Counted from the first letter of the stretch, positions 42,016 through 52,105 are shown. The stretch: DNA of 64,000 nt from Pedobacter paludis (GCF_003173575.1 NZ_QGNY01000005.1:1-64000); one strand, 5' to 3'. The notes: generated from the sequence alone by a model not told the origin. Numbers and translations: made by a program.

Positions 42016-43533
42016 TTAAGACGCTTTCATCATTTCCAGAATATCATCCACGTATTTCCGTTCGTTGGCTAAACGAGGTACTTTATGCTGTCCGCCTAAT
42101 TTATCCTTCGCTTTTAACCAATTGTAAAAAGTATTTGCAGGTGCATTGTGAACTTTTGGTCTACATAGCGCCATATCTTTAAAACGCTTGGCATCGTAAT
42201 CCGAATTTACTTCACGCAAGGTTTTATCCATTACATCGATAAATTTTTCAAAGTCGTTAGGCTGTTTATCAAATTCTATAATCCATTCATGCCCACCAGC
42301 CTTTTCGCCCTTAAAATAAATTGGCCCAGCGGTGTAATCTTTAATTTCAGCGCCTGTTTCTGCACAGGCTTTGGTTAATGCCTGTTCTGCATTGTCAATA
42401 ATCACTTCTTCGCCAAAAGCGTTTATAAAATGCTTGGTACGGCCTGTAATTTTGATTCGGTATGGAGAAAGTGAAGTAAATTGGATGGTATCGCCAATCA
42501 TGTAACGCCACAAACCGCCATTGGTAGAAATTACAATAGCATAATTTTTATTCAACTCCACCTCACCCAATAAAAGTGCTTTTGGATTTTCATCTCCAAT
42601 ATTTTCCATTGGAATGAATTCGTAAAAAATGCCGTAATCCAACATTAAAAGCATTTCTTCAGAATTATCCTGATCCTGAATCCCAAAAAAGCCTTCCGAT
42701 GCATTATAGGTTTCCAGATAATACATGTCATTGGATGGAATGAGCTGCTTAAATTGTTCGCGATATGGCGCAAAGTTTACAGCACCATGCACATACAATT
42801 CCAAATTTGGCCAAACTTCTAACAGATTTTTTTTGCCGGTTAGTTCTAACACCTTTTTAGCCAGAACGATTGTCCATGTGGGTACGCCAGAGATACTGGT
42901 TACGTTTTCCTGAATAGTAGCTTCTGCCATTCTATCCATTTTGATTTCGTAATTATCCATCAAGGCGATAGACATGTCTGGAGTACGATAAAATTCTGCC
43001 CAAATCGGTAGATTCTTAATCAGCACAGCGGATAAATCACCGTAAAAGCAGTCTTCGTTAAGTTGATTAACCTGATGACTCCCGCCTAAAACCAATCCTT
43101 TCCCGGTAAACATCTGATTATCGGGCCGATTGTTGCAGTAAATGGAAAGCATATCCTTTCCACCTTTAAAATGGCATTCTTCTAAAGATTCTTCTGAAAC
43201 CGGAATAAATTTACTTCTATCGCTTGTAGTTCCTGATGATTTTGCAAACCACTTTATATCAGATGGCCAGAGAATGTTCTGTTCGCCATTAAGCATCCTT
43301 TCGATATATGGTTTGAGCGTGTCGTAGTTTTGAATAGGAACACGTTCCTGATATTGTTGGGTAGTTAAAATAGATTTGTAATCATACAATCTGCCCCATT
43401 CGGTATTTTCTGCACTGTCAATTAAAGTATGAAACCATTCTTGCTGAACATCATGAGGATATTTCATGAAAAGCTCAATCTGATGGATTCTCTTTTTCAT
43501 TAACCACGTAAAAATTGAATTTACAAATGCCAT
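42016..43533 (-). CDS. GH3-family acyl-adenylating enzyme
   Basis: A 505-aa member of the GH3 auxin-responsive family, ANL-type acyl-adenylate synthetases with conjugase activity in plants. Conserved segments are FAKSSGTTSDRSKFIPVS near 110-127, YLETYNASEGFFGIQ near 270-284, and VISTNGGLWRYMIGDTI near 337-353. Many Bacteroidota carry one copy with unknown substrate. It lies 15 bp downstream of lptB on the same strand. Function in amino-acid conjugation is inferred, not seen. Confidence 0.88.
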   Translation of the reverse strand: MAFVNSIFTWLMKKRIHQIELFMKYPHDVQQEWFHTLIDSAENTEWGRLYDYKSILTTQQYQERVPIQNYDTLKPYIERMLNGEQNILWPSDIKWFAKSSGTTSDRSKFIPVSEESLEECHFKGGKDMLSIYCNNRPDNQMFTGKGLVLGGSHQVNQLNEDCFYGDLSAVLIKNLPIWAEFYRTPDMSIALMDNYEIKMDRMAEATIQENVTSISGVPTWTIVLAKKVLELTGKKNLLEVWPNLELYVHGAVNFAPYREQFKQLIPSNDMYYLETYNASEGFFGIQDQDNSEEMLLMLDYGIFYEFIPMENIGDENPKALLLGEVELNKNYAIVISTNGGLWRYMIGDTIQFTSLSPYRIKITGRTKHFINAFGEEVIIDNAEQALTKACAETGAEIKDYTAGPIYFKGEKAGGHEWIIEFDKQPNDFEKFIDVMDKTLREVNSDYDAKRFKDMALCRPKVHNAPANTFYNWLKAKDKLGGQHKVPRLANERKYVDDILEMMKAS

Positions 43534-43548
43534 AAGTTTTCGGGAAGA

Positions 43549-44283
43549 TTAAAAATTCTTACGCTTTAAAACGAAGTTAGAACCCAAATAAACTTTTCTA
43601 ACCATTTCATTTTCTGCCAAAACCTCTGGAACGCCTTGTTCTAAAATTTTCCCTTCGAAAAGTAAATAAGCTCTATCGGTAATGGAAAGTGTTTCCTGCA
43701 CATTATGATCGGTAATTAAAATACCAATATTTTTGTGTTTGAGTTTGGCAACAATACTTTGAATTTCTTCTACTGCAATTGGGTCAACACCCGCAAAAGG
43801 CTCATCCAGTAAAATGAAGTTTGGGTTAGCGGCTAACGCACGGGCAATTTCTGTACGACGACGCTCGCCTCCAGAAAGTAAATCGCCCCGGTTTTTACGC
43901 ACTTTGTGTAAACTAAATTCATTAATCAATTCCTCTAATTTATCTTTTTGCTCTTCTTTGCTCATGGTACTCATTTCCAAAATGGCCAAGATGTTATCTT
44001 CAACTGTAAGTTTTCTAAAAACTGAAGCTTCCTGAGCTAAATAACCAATTCCCTTTTGGGCCCGGCGATACATTGCATCTTCGGTAATGTCTTCATCTTC
44101 CAAATAAATCCGACCTTCATTAGGCTTAATTAATCCAACAATCATATAAAATGAGGTTGTTTTGCCTGCACCGTTTGGTCCTAAAAGGCCAACGATTTCG
44201 CCTTGACTAACGTTGAAGGAAACATCATTTACAACAGTGCGTTGTTTATATTTTTTAACCAGATTTTCGGCTCTTAAGATCAT
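43549..44283 (-). CDS. lptB: LPS export ABC transporter ATP-binding protein
   Basis: A 244-aa ABC ATPase. Walker [10 protein letters not shown] (near 35-43), signature LSGGERRR, Walker [14 protein letters not shown] and the switch histidine in ITDHN are all present and match LptB, which powers LPS transport from the inner membrane. The ATG at 44281-44283 is preferred ([12 protein letters not shown]); upstream in-frame codons run into the repeat-rich spacer. LptF/G permeases are not in the window. Confidence 0.92.
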   Translation of the reverse strand: MILRAENLVKKYKQRTVVNDVSFNVSQGEIVGLLGPNGAGKTTSFYMIVGLIKPNEGRIYLEDEDITEDAMYRRAQKGIGYLAQEASVFRKLTVEDNILAILEMSTMSKEEQKDKLEELINEFSLHKVRKNRGDLLSGGERRRTEIARALAANPNFILLDEPFAGVDPIAVEEIQSIVAKLKHKNIGILITDHNVQETLSITDRAYLLFEGKILEQGVPEVLAENEMVRKVYLGSNFVLKRKNF

Positions 44284-44315
44284 TCTGTATATTTTATAGA
44301 TTAAGGAATATAGAA

Positions 44316-44388
44316 CAAGGATAAAAGATAAGGCTGCCATATTTTCGGTTTCCCACTTTGCCCCTTTTTCTTTGTTCTTTTATCCTTG
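44316..44388. repeat. Inverted repeat of GGATAAAAG words between recJ and lptB
   Basis: CAAGGATAAAAGA (44316-44328) pairs with TCTTTTATCCTTG (44376-44388); the right arm reaches into the end of recJ. The longer 20-mer 44370-44389 is the reverse complement of 38191-38210. Possibly a hairpin that acts on recJ or lptB transcription. Confidence 0.55.
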
Positions 44389-46089
44389 CTCCTTTATCTT
44401 TATTCCTTTAATATTTAATTGCAAACGCTTTTTATCTCTCCAAACGTTTTCTTCTATGGTATAACAAACAGAAAACGGCACTTTTGGTTGCAAAAGATTT
44501 TCATATTCTGCCAAGCCAAATGCAATGCCTTCAAAAATAGGCGAATTTTGTTGTTTTATATTAACTTTCAAATGATTTGCTCCAACCACCATTGCGTGTT
44601 GCGCCAAATATACATTGTGTGTAACAAAAACCGGGGCCATATTTTCTGGTCCAAATGGTCCCATTTGAGCTAACACCCTATGAAATTTGCCATCAATTTG
44701 AGCCAGCTCTATTTCCGAATCAATTTTAATCATAGGCGTTAAAAGCTCTTCGGTTATTGTTGCAGAAACAATTTCTTCAAATTTATCTGCAAGAGCTTCT
44801 ACATTATGTTGTTGCATGGTTAAACCTGCGGCGAATTTATGACCGCCATACTGATCCAGTAAATCGGCACAGCCACTTAATGCTTCATATAAATCAAAGC
44901 CAACAACCGATCTGCAAGAACCTGCAACTAAGCCATTTGATTTGGTTAAAACAATTGTTGGGCGATAATACTTTTCGGTTAAACGCGAAGCTACAATACC
45001 AATTACACCTTTATGCCAGTTTTCGTTAAAAACAACCGTTGTTTTTTTGTTGATCAAAATTTCACTTTCGCCAATTAAAGCCAAAGCTTCGCGGGTAATG
45101 TCCTGGTCGTATGTTTTACGTTCTGTATTTTTTAAATTGATTGATTCACTTTGCTCTGCAGAATTTCCATCCACCTCGCATAGCAACATCGCTACCGCAT
45201 GTTTGGCATGGTCTATCCTGCCCGCAGCATTAATCCGCGGACCTAAGGTAAATACAACATCGGTAAGTGTATAGGTTTCTTTTTTGCCCGAAACCTCCAT
45301 TAAAGCCCGAAGGCCCTCGCAAGGATTGTTGTTTAATTTCTTTAAGCCGTGATAAGATAGGATTCTATTTTCTCCTACAACCGGAACAATATCCGCCGCG
45401 ATACTCACCATCACTAAATCAAGATATTGCAGATAAGTATCTTTAGGTAAATGGTGTTTTTGAGAATAGGCCTGCGCCAGTTTAAAACCAATTCCGCAAC
45501 CTGCCAACTCCTTAAACGGATAATCGCAATCGCTTCTCTTAGGATCTAAAACAGCAATGGCTTTTGGTAGTTCATTACCAGGCAAATGGTGATCGCAAAT
45601 GATAAAATCGATTCCAAGAGTATTTGCATAATCAATTTTGTCAATTGATTTTATACCACAATCTAAGGCGATAATTAGCGAGAATCCGTTTTCGTTGGCG
45701 TAATCTATACCTGTTGTGGAAATTCCATAACCTTCCAAATAACGATCTGGAATGTAATATTCTATGTTTTCAGTAAGCAGATGAAAAAAACTATAAGCCA
45801 ATGCTACAGAGGTTGTTCCATCTACATCATAATCTCCATAAATCAAGATTTTTTCGTGAGAAGCCAGTGCTTTTTCAATTCTTTCCACGGCTACATCCAT
45901 ATCCTTCATTAAAAAAGGATTATGAAGATGATCCAAATCTGGCCGAAAAAAATCCTTTGCCTGATCGTAATTACAAACGTTTCTCTGCACTAGTATTTGA
46001 GCAAGCGAGCGATCTATATTGAGTTGTTCTGCTATTGTTGTTATGGTATCATCATTGCAATTTGATGCCTGCACCCATCTTTTTTCCAT
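44380..46089 (-). CDS. recJ: Single-stranded-DNA-specific exonuclease RecJ
   Basis: A 569-aa 5'-3' exonuclease of recombinational repair. DHH-family motifs: GDYDVDGTTS near 73-82, ICDHHLPGNE near 150, and the DHHA1 region with GHKFAAGLTM near 400. The OB-fold region completes the C-terminus. The ATG at 46087-46089 gives MEKRWVQ; an upstream in-frame ATG would lie inside the divergent promoter. Divergent from the MBL gene with overlapping promoter space. Confidence 0.93.
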   Translation of the reverse strand: MEKRWVQASNCNDDTITTIAEQLNIDRSLAQILVQRNVCNYDQAKDFFRPDLDHLHNPFLMKDMDVAVERIEKALASHEKILIYGDYDVDGTTSVALAYSFFHLLTENIEYYIPDRYLEGYGISTTGIDYANENGFSLIIALDCGIKSIDKIDYANTLGIDFIICDHHLPGNELPKAIAVLDPKRSDCDYPFKELAGCGIGFKLAQAYSQKHHLPKDTYLQYLDLVMVSIAADIVPVVGENRILSYHGLKKLNNNPCEGLRALMEVSGKKETYTLTDVVFTLGPRINAAGRIDHAKHAVAMLLCEVDGNSAEQSESINLKNTERKTYDQDITREALALIGESEILINKKTTVVFNENWHKGVIGIVASRLTEKYYRPTIVLTKSNGLVAGSCRSVVGFDLYEALSGCADLLDQYGGHKFAAGLTMQQHNVEALADKFEEIVSATITEELLTPMIKIDSEIELAQIDGKFHRVLAQMGPFGPENMAPVFVTHNVYLAQHAMVVGANHLKVNIKQQNSPIFEGIAFGLAEYENLLQPKVPFSVCYTIEENVWRDKKRLQLNIKGIKIKEQG

Positions 46090-46097
46090 TATCTTTG
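46090..46097 (+). promoter_or_regulatory. -7 element for the MBL-fold gene
   Basis: TATCTTTG on the plus strand, 44 bp before the GTG start and directly abutting the recJ start codon. The TTTG at 46061 is 25 nt upstream, longer than usual. Confidence 0.5.
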
Positions 46098-46141
46098 TTT
46101 CCGAACAGTAAATATACATTTTAATTTTAATCCCCTGTACA

Positions 46142-46909
46142 GTGCAAGTTCATACCTTATTTGAAGGAACCTATTCTGTTGATGCAACGAAAAAATTTGT
46201 TCCTTTTGATTCTACAATTCATAATTTTAAAGATAGGCCGGCTTCTTTATTTATAAATGTTCAGCCTTTTTTGGTTGAGCTGAAAAATGATTTGATATTA
46301 TTTGATACCGGCTTGGGATTCAGCGATGAACAGGGTGAATTGATTTTGCACAAGAACATCCGTAACGCTGGCTTTGATCCAACTGATGTGACGAAGGTTT
46401 TGATGTCTCACTTACATTACGACCATTCTGGAGGCATGATTCATGAATGTGGAAATGATAAGGTAGAATTGAGCTTTCCAGATGCTGAGTATATAATTAA
46501 TCGAGGGGAATGGGAAACCGCTTTTAGCAGCACTTCATCTTCCTATCATACCGATATTTTTGAACACCTGCAACGCAATGCTCAAATGAAATTTGTGGAG
46601 GGTAATGGAAATTTAGATGAAACTATTGCCTACCAATTTACTGGTGCACATTGCCCAAACCACCAGGTTTTTCTGTTAACAGAAGGTAATCAGAAGGTAT
46701 TTTTCGGTGGTGATGTTTTACCAGAACCCGAAGAACTGGTTAAGAATTTTATTGCAAAATATGATTTCGATGGTCGCAAGGCGATGGAGTTGCGAAAAGA
46801 ATTCGGCAAAAGAGCTACCGAAGAAAATTGGGAATGTTTATTTTATCATGGCAAGAGCGCTGCAACAGGTTTTGTAGATGCTGTTGAAGGCGGATTTAGG
46901 ATTAGGTAA
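46142..46909 (+). CDS. MBL-fold metallo-hydrolase
   Basis: A 255-aa metallo-beta-lactamase-fold enzyme. The metal motif HLHYDH is at 90-95, with a further GAHCPNH near 174-180, GGDVLPEP near 195 and FYHGK near 239. The fold is complete; the substrate is unknown (lactone or thioester hydrolases are candidates). It begins with GTG. It is divergent from recJ and followed by the repeat-rich gap. Confidence 0.85.
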   Translation: MQVHTLFEGTYSVDATKKFVPFDSTIHNFKDRPASLFINVQPFLVELKNDLILFDTGLGFSDEQGELILHKNIRNAGFDPTDVTKVLMSHLHYDHSGGMIHECGNDKVELSFPDAEYIINRGEWETAFSSTSSSYHTDIFEHLQRNAQMKFVEGNGNLDETIAYQFTGAHCPNHQVFLLTEGNQKVFFGGDVLPEPEELVKNFIAKYDFDGRKAMELRKEFGKRATEENWECLFYHGKSAATGFVDAVEGGFRIR

Positions 46910-46922
46910 GGGTAACCTATAA

Positions 46923-47018
46923 CCGTTGACTGAAGTCAACGGCAATGAAACTAACCCTCCGCAAAAATATTTCGCCAATACGATCGCTATATTCTTTGCC
47001 TTCTGCTTCAGCAGACGG
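46923..47018. repeat. REP-like paired palindromes, site 1
   Basis: CCGTTGACT (46923-46931) pairs perfectly with AGTCAACGG (46934-46942) across a GA loop, followed by CAATGAA. About 55 bp on, CCTTCTGCT (46999-47007) pairs with AGCAGACGG (47010-47018) with one mismatch, preceded by TTCTTTG. The two palindromes face each other, like a BIME. Confidence 0.65.
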
Positions 47019-47080
47019 AGGATAAATAAACACAGAAATTCTGCATTTTACAACCCCTGTTTCTTATTGGTGAGAAGTTT

Positions 47081-47175
47081 CTAAACCCGATAGCAGTGGC
47101 AGCCTCCGATTTTTTTTATCGGAGCTATAACGGATAGCGGGAACAAACTTTAATTGTTGAAGTGCCCCTGCTTTC
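47081..47175 (+). repeat. Intergenic repeat family 1, copy B
   Basis: It begins CTAAACCCGATAGCAG, contains a 7-bp perfect hairpin CTCCGAT/ATCGGAG (47104-47124, loop of 7 T), then GATAGCGGGAACA, ACTTTAATT and GCCCCTGCTTTCC. Copy D (52106-52229, minus) shares the GCGGGAACA-ACTTTAATT block and end. Confidence 0.6.
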
Positions 47176-47307
47176 CAAAAACTTGATAAACTGATACCAT
47201 ACATTCGTGGCAAGCGCATTGAGATTGCTTTATAATTCGAAATGACTGAATACAAAAATAGGCTTGCTCAAATGAGCAAACCTTTCTTAATTCCGAGACG
47301 GGAATAT

Positions 47308-47895
47308 TTATTTTTTAGCTACTAATTTAACTGCAAGTTCGAATTCATCGTAGATTGCTTTGTCGCCAATGCTTTCGAAGAATGATTTTGAACCATATTT
47401 AATGTCATATTTAGTTCTATCTACTACAATTTTAGCTGCAGTTGCAGTGATTGTACCATCACCATTTACCGCTACAGTTGCAGGGAAAGTTAATGGTTTG
47501 GTAATACCTTTAATGGTTAAGTTACCTGTAACCGTTACGTTTGCGCCTGAACCAGCAACTTTAGTAATTACGAAATTTGATGTAGGAAATTTATCTGCAC
47601 CGAAGAAATCGTCTGCTTTTAAGTGACCTTCTAATTTTGCACTTCCATCAGCATCTTTAATTGAAGTCATATCGATGATGAAACCACCACCTGTTACACT
47701 TTTACCATTAACATTTAATGTTCCTGATTTTAAAGCAATTGTTCCATTGTGCGATCCTGTTACTTTTTTACCAACCCAAGTAATGGTAGATTTTGAAGCA
47801 TCTACAGTGTAAGTTACTGGCTTAGTAGAGTTTTTAAAAGCTGACAATGCTACTACTGCCACTAATAAAAAAATTGAGCTAATTTTTAATTTCAT
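47308..47895 (-). CDS. YceI family protein
   Basis: A 195-aa exported lipocalin-like protein. Signal peptide at about 1-20. The YceI domain starts YTVDASKSTITWVGKK and runs as a beta-barrel with GHLKADDFFGADKFPTSNF; the family binds isoprenoid lipids in a hydrophobic cavity. The ATG at 47893-47895 (MKLKISS) is chosen because a -7 element sits 25 bp upstream. Periplasmic, role unknown; isoprenoid quinone binding is a possibility. Confidence 0.9.
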   Translation of the reverse strand: MKLKISSIFLLVAVVALSAFKNSTKPVTYTVDASKSTITWVGKKVTGSHNGTIALKSGTLNVNGKSVTGGGFIIDMTSIKDADGSAKLEGHLKADDFFGADKFPTSNFVITKVAGSGANVTVTGNLTIKGITKPLTFPATVAVNGDGTITATAAKIVVDRTKYDIKYGSKSFFESIGDKAIYDEFELAVKLVAKK

Positions 47896-48226
47896 TTTCT
47901 GGTTTTTTAAATTATGATACAAAGATATAATTAAGGCCGACCCTTTGTTATTGACCTATGTTAAGTTTTTCAAAAATAATCGGATTTATTTAATATCGTT
48001 CTATTGACAAAGAAATTATATCGAAGGTTTAATTTGTTTATGTTTTTTGTGAGATGCATTTAAACGTCTTTCCAGGTTTCTAGTATAGCGAATTATTTCA
48101 GACTCTATTTTCAAGGTATATGTTTAAATCAAAATGAATAATTTCACTAAAAACTGCAGTAAGTTAAATAATTATTTATTTTTAGCATTACCAACATTCT
48201 AAATCAAAAACAATCTTAAATTCCAC
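47896..48226. other. 331-bp divergent gap between the YceI gene and a lipoprotein gene
   Basis: Apart from the YceI -7 element at 47920-47927 I see only AT-rich sequence with no palindrome, repeat copy or credible small ORF. Both flanking genes start from here. Confidence 0.5.
47920..47927 (-). promoter_or_regulatory. -7 element of the YceI gene
   Basis: TATCTTTG on the minus strand, 24 bp from the start codon. No clear -33 element at the usual distance. Confidence 0.55.
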
Positions 48227-48676
48227 ATGAAAACCAAATCTTTTATTTCTCTAGCCTTGTTATCTTTATTATTCGCCTTATCGAGTTGCAATTTCAACAG
48301 CACTTATTTAAACCGAGAAGAAGATAAAAATGAAGCACAAAAAGTTGCCGATAGTTTTTATAAACTGTTGCAGAAAAACGAATTTCAAAAAATAAATCCT
48401 TTTCTGAGTGAGCAATTCAAGGCTGTTACAAGCTCTGAAAAATTAAACGATTATTTAAGAGGTGCTTTGAACAAATTAGGCGAAATAAAAAGCGAAAAAC
48501 TTGATCATTGGGAATCTAAAATAGTAAAAGGCACAAACCCTTCGGCTATTTATGTACTTTATTATATTGTGGAGAGAACAAAATATAATTCGAAAGAAAC
48601 GGTTACCCTAGTTGGAGAAAACAATCAGATTAAAATTCAGGGTTACAATGTAAATTCTGATGGTTTGTTTAAGTAG
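48227..48676 (+). CDS. Hypothetical lipoprotein
   Basis: 149 aa. Signal peptide with ALSSC, lipidation Cys at 21. The mature domain is mixed alpha/beta, about 125 residues, with AQKVADSFYKLLQKNEFQKI and a C-terminal beta part. The shape resembles the DUF4019/DUF3887 class of small NTF2-like exported proteins, but the match is weak. Divergent from the YceI gene. Confidence 0.65.
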   Translation: MKTKSFISLALLSLLFALSSCNFNSTYLNREEDKNEAQKVADSFYKLLQKNEFQKINPFLSEQFKAVTSSEKLNDYLRGALNKLGEIKSEKLDHWESKIVKGTNPSAIYVLYYIVERTKYNSKETVTLVGENNQIKIQGYNVNSDGLFK

Positions 48677-48821
48677 CAAAATCTTTAACTGCACATTAAC
48701 TGAACGTTAATCTTATATCATATGCGAAGATTAAATACGAACATCAATTTGATTATAAAACAAACTGTAGATCAAATGATTTCCATACTCATCTTTTCGC
48801 TTGAATCCATAAATATTCTTT

Positions 48822-48869
48822 AAAAAAAATCTGCAAGTTTTTGTGCTATAAATTCACAAAAACTTGCAG
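48822..48869 (-). terminator. Strong intrinsic terminator for gcvP
   Basis: CTGCAAGTTTTTGTG (48831-48845) and CACAAAAACTTGCAG (48855-48869) are perfect 15-bp complements. In the leftward direction they are followed by eight T (plus strand A run 48822-48829). Confidence 0.8.
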
Positions 48870-48876
48870 ATAATTT

Positions 48877-49055
48877 GGTCTCACCCAATGAAAGTTCGTG
48901 GGGTTGGCAAGTACTTTATAATACCTCTTCAGAAGAGAGGATATTTGAGGGAACAACATTAAACTTAATGGTTCAAACCACAATCCTTTGTTTCCCTCTC
49001 CTCTGGAGAGGGACTTGCAAAAAACAATTACCTCAAACTTTAATAGGGTGAGGCT
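48877..49055. repeat. MITE-like inverted repeat beside gcvP
   Basis: The left arm reads GGTCTCACCCAATGAAAGTT from 48877; the right arm, on the other strand, reads GCCTCACCCTATTAAAGTTT from 49054. Inner parts correspond as well: GGCAAGTAC and CCTCTTCAGAAGAGAGG on the left, and, read inward, GCAAGTCC and CCTCTCCAGAGGAGAGG on the right. The element ends about 4 bp beyond the gcvP stop. Confidence 0.6.
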
Positions 49056-49058
49056 CCT

Positions 49059-51935
49059 TTAAGGAACAATTTCTTCCAAATAACTTTCAACCGGTGGACA
49101 AGCACAAATTAATGATCGATCTCCATGGCTGTCGTTAACACGACCAACTGATGGCCAGAACTTGCGCTCCAACACATAAGGAAGTGGGAAAGCAGCAGTT
49201 TGGCGGCTGTAAGCATGATCCCATTCGTTTGCCGTAATTACCGCAACAGTATGTGGTGCATTTTTTAAGGGATTATCAACCTTATCTAAAGTACCGTTTT
49301 CTACTTCGGTGATTTCATTTTTAATCGCGATTAAAGCATCACAAAAACGGTCTAACTCGTGTTTAGGCTCAGATTCTGTAGGCTCAACCATTAAAGTTCC
49401 TGCAACCGGGAATGAAACCGTTGGAGCGTGGAAACCATAATCCATTAAACGTTTTGCGATATCCGTTACTTCGATTCCGAAAGCTTTGAATGAACGGCAA
49501 TCTAAAATCATCTCGTGTGCACAACGACCCTGAGCGCCTGAATAAAGCACTGGATAATGTTGCTCTAAGCGAGCTTTCATATAGTTGGCATTTAAAATCG
49601 CATATTTTGTTGCATTGGTTAAGCCTTCGGCGCCCATCATTGCGATGTAAGCATGAGAAATAATCAAGATTGATGCAGAACCCCAAGGCGCAGATGAAAC
49701 TGCAGAAATTGATTTTCCTTTATCGATATCTACCACTGCATGACCAGGAAGATAAGGAACTAAATGTTTCGCCACGCCAATTGGGCCCATACCAGGACCA
49801 CCACCACCGTGAGGAATACAGAAAGTTTTATGCAAATTTAAGTGGCAAACATCGGCCCCAATATTGGCTGGGCTTGTTAAGCCAACCTGAGCATTCATGT
49901 TTGCCCCATCCATGTAAACCTGTCCGCCGTTAGCGTGAATGGTTTCACAAATTTCTATAATGCTTTCTTCGAAAACACCATGCGTTGATGGATAAGTTAC
50001 CATCAAACAAGAAAGGTTGTCTTTGTGTAATTCTGCTTTTGCTTTTAAATCTTCAACATCGATATTACCGTTTTCTAAAGATTTTACCACAACAATTTTC
50101 ATATCGGCCATTGCTGCAGATGCAGGGTTTGTACCATGAGCAGAAGCAGGAATTAAAGCTACGTTACGGTGGAAATCGCCTCTATCATGGTGATAAGCAC
50201 GAATAACCATTAAACCTGCGTATTCGCCTTGCGCTCCCGCATTTGGCTGTAAACTCATCGCAGCAAAACCGGTAATTTCGCTTAACCATTTATCCAATTC
50301 GTTAAAAACCGAATAATAACCTAATACTTGATCGGCTGGAGCAAATGGGTGAATGCGACCGAAGTGAGACCAAGTAACCGGAATCATTTCTGCCGTTGCG
50401 TTTAATTTCATGGTGCAACTGCCCAGAGCAATCATCGAATGGCAAAGCGATAAATCTTTTGCTTCCAAAGATTTAATATAACGCAACATTTCATGTTCTG
50501 AATGGTGCGAATTAAAAATTGGGTGCGTTAAATATGCCGAAGTACGCTGTAATTCCGTTGGAATAACAATTTCTACATTTTCTACAACTTCAACCTGATC
50601 TGCAGCTACGGCTTTAACTTTAGCAAAGATTTTAGAAATTAAAACAACATCCTCAAAAGTAGTTGTCTCATCAAGAGAAATGGTAACTACGCTACCGTTA
50701 TAATTTAAATTGATCTCGTTATCAATACAACCCGATTGAATGCCACCTTTTAAATCGCCCAATTCGAAACGAATGGTATCGAAATAAACTGAACTCAATT
50801 GTTCGAAACCTAAATTTTTTAAAGTGCTGGCTAAGCTTACTGCCAAGCCATGGGTACGTTCTGCAATTGCTTTTAAGCCTTTCGGACCATGGTAAGCAGC
50901 ATAAAAACCAGCCATAATGGCCAATAAAGCCTGTGCTGTACAGATGTTCGAAGTTGCTTTATCTCTACGGATGTGCTGCTCGCGGGTTTGCAAAGCCATA
51001 CGTAAAGCATAATCGCCATGGCTATCAATGGTTACACCAATAATACGACCTGGGATTGAACGTTTATATTCTTCTTTAGTTGCGAAAAAAGCTGCATGCG
51101 GACCGCCAAAACCCATCGGAATACCGAAGCGTTGAGTCGTACCCACAACAATATCTGCACCCCATTCGCCTGGAGGGGTTAATAAGGTTAAGCTTAAAAT
51201 ATCAGCAGCAACTGTTAATTTAATATTTTGGTTATGCAGTTCCGAAGCAAAGTTTTTGTAGTCAAAAACCTCACCATTGCCAGCCGGATATTGAACAATT
51301 GCGCCGAAGAAATCTTCTGTTGCAACAAAATCCAAATGACTTCCGATAACCAATTCAATACCGTAAGGATTGGCACGTGTTTTTAAAATATCTATCGTTT
51401 GAGCGAAAACCAACTCCGATACAAAATACTTTTTGGCCGCTTGGTTTTTACGCGTACTGTACTGCATAAACATTGCCTCAGCTGCCGCTGTTCCCTCATC
51501 CAATAAAGAAGCATTTGCAATTTCCATCCCGGTTAAATCGATAACCATTGTCTGGAAATTTAACAAAGCCTGCAAGCGGCCCTGAGCAATTTCTGCCTGA
51601 TATGGCGTGTATTGCGTGTACCATCCCGGATTTTCGAATACGTTACGCAAAATTACTCCAGGTGTAATTGTATCATAATAACCTTGACCAATAAAGCTTT
51701 TAAAAACTTTATTCAACAAAGAAGTTTGTTTTAAAGCATTAAGATATTCGGTTTCTGATTTTGCTGCAGGCAAATTTAAGGCCTGTTTTAACCTAATTGT
51801 TGCCGGTACAGTTTGTTCAATTAATTCATCAATCGAATTTACGCCAACGGTTTGCAACATCGCCTCAGTATCTTCCTGATTTGGCGCAATATGTCGGTTT
51901 TGAAACTCTTCTTTGTAATGGATGTTTAAGCTCAT
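49059..51935 (-). CDS. gcvP: Glycine dehydrogenase (aminomethyl-transferring), P-protein
   Basis: A 958-aa PLP enzyme of the glycine cleavage system, decarboxylating glycine and passing the aminomethyl group to GcvH. Both halves (P1 and P2) are fused in one chain. The PLP lysine lies in [18 protein letters not shown] in the second half, near residue 710. Other system genes (gcvT, gcvH) are not in the window. A -7 element precedes it by about 24 bp; I see no glycine riboswitch fold in the upstream gap. Confidence 0.96.
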   Translation of the reverse strand: MSLNIHYKEEFQNRHIAPNQEDTEAMLQTVGVNSIDELIEQTVPATIRLKQALNLPAAKSETEYLNALKQTSLLNKVFKSFIGQGYYDTITPGVILRNVFENPGWYTQYTPYQAEIAQGRLQALLNFQTMVIDLTGMEIANASLLDEGTAAAEAMFMQYSTRKNQAAKKYFVSELVFAQTIDILKTRANPYGIELVIGSHLDFVATEDFFGAIVQYPAGNGEVFDYKNFASELHNQNIKLTVAADILSLTLLTPPGEWGADIVVGTTQRFGIPMGFGGPHAAFFATKEEYKRSIPGRIIGVTIDSHGDYALRMALQTREQHIRRDKATSNICTAQALLAIMAGFYAAYHGPKGLKAIAERTHGLAVSLASTLKNLGFEQLSSVYFDTIRFELGDLKGGIQSGCIDNEINLNYNGSVVTISLDETTTFEDVVLISKIFAKVKAVAADQVEVVENVEIVIPTELQRTSAYLTHPIFNSHHSEHEMLRYIKSLEAKDLSLCHSMIALGSCTMKLNATAEMIPVTWSHFGRIHPFAPADQVLGYYSVFNELDKWLSEITGFAAMSLQPNAGAQGEYAGLMVIRAYHHDRGDFHRNVALIPASAHGTNPASAAMADMKIVVVKSLENGNIDVEDLKAKAELHKDNLSCLMVTYPSTHGVFEESIIEICETIHANGGQVYMDGANMNAQVGLTSPANIGADVCHLNLHKTFCIPHGGGGPGMGPIGVAKHLVPYLPGHAVVDIDKGKSISAVSSAPWGSASILIISHAYIAMMGAEGLTNATKYAILNANYMKARLEQHYPVLYSGAQGRCAHEMILDCRSFKAFGIEVTDIAKRLMDYGFHAPTVSFPVAGTLMVEPTESEPKHELDRFCDALIAIKNEITEVENGTLDKVDNPLKNAPHTVAVITANEWDHAYSRQTAAFPLPYVLERKFWPSVGRVNDSHGDRSLICACPPVESYLEEIVP

Positions 51936-51958
51936 GCGGTGTGAATAATAAGATGCCG

Positions 51959-51966
51959 CAAAGGTA
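51959..51966 (-). promoter_or_regulatory. -7 element of gcvP
   Basis: TACCTTTG on the minus strand, 23 bp before the ATG. No convincing -33 element at 19 nt. Confidence 0.5.
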
Positions 51967-52105
51967 GGAAAAACGAACCTGTTTTTTACTATAAATCAAT
52001 GTAAAAAAGGTGTCTTATTTATGCTTAAAAGCGACTAAAAAAGTAGATTTTAAGCTATGGTTTCAAGACAAACGCTTGAATAACATCCCGAAGAATTTAA
52101 TTTAT

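Larger units (their letters stand above)
46910..47307. other. Repeat-rich gap between the MBL and YceI genes
   Basis: It holds REP-like palindromes (46923-47018) and copy B of repeat family 1 (47081-47175). A 63-codon minus-strand ORF within it (47064-47255) reads through the repeat and is not credible. The remainder to 47307 shows nothing recognisable. Confidence 0.6.
48677..49058. other. Gap with terminator and MITE-like element downstream of gcvP
   Basis: A 15-bp perfect hairpin (48831-48869) and an inverted repeat of about 70 bp per arm (48877-49055) occupy most of this gap. Nothing coding is supported; a 33-codon ORF at 48722 is low in evidence. Confidence 0.6.

Noticed and set aside
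47064..47255. 63-codon minus-strand ORF
   Set aside because: It runs through copy B of repeat family 1, including its hairpin, and shows no protein-like pattern.
48722..48823. 33-codon ORF before the terminator of gcvP
   Set aside because: Low-information sequence with no promoter or ribosome site; it ends directly at the terminator A run.
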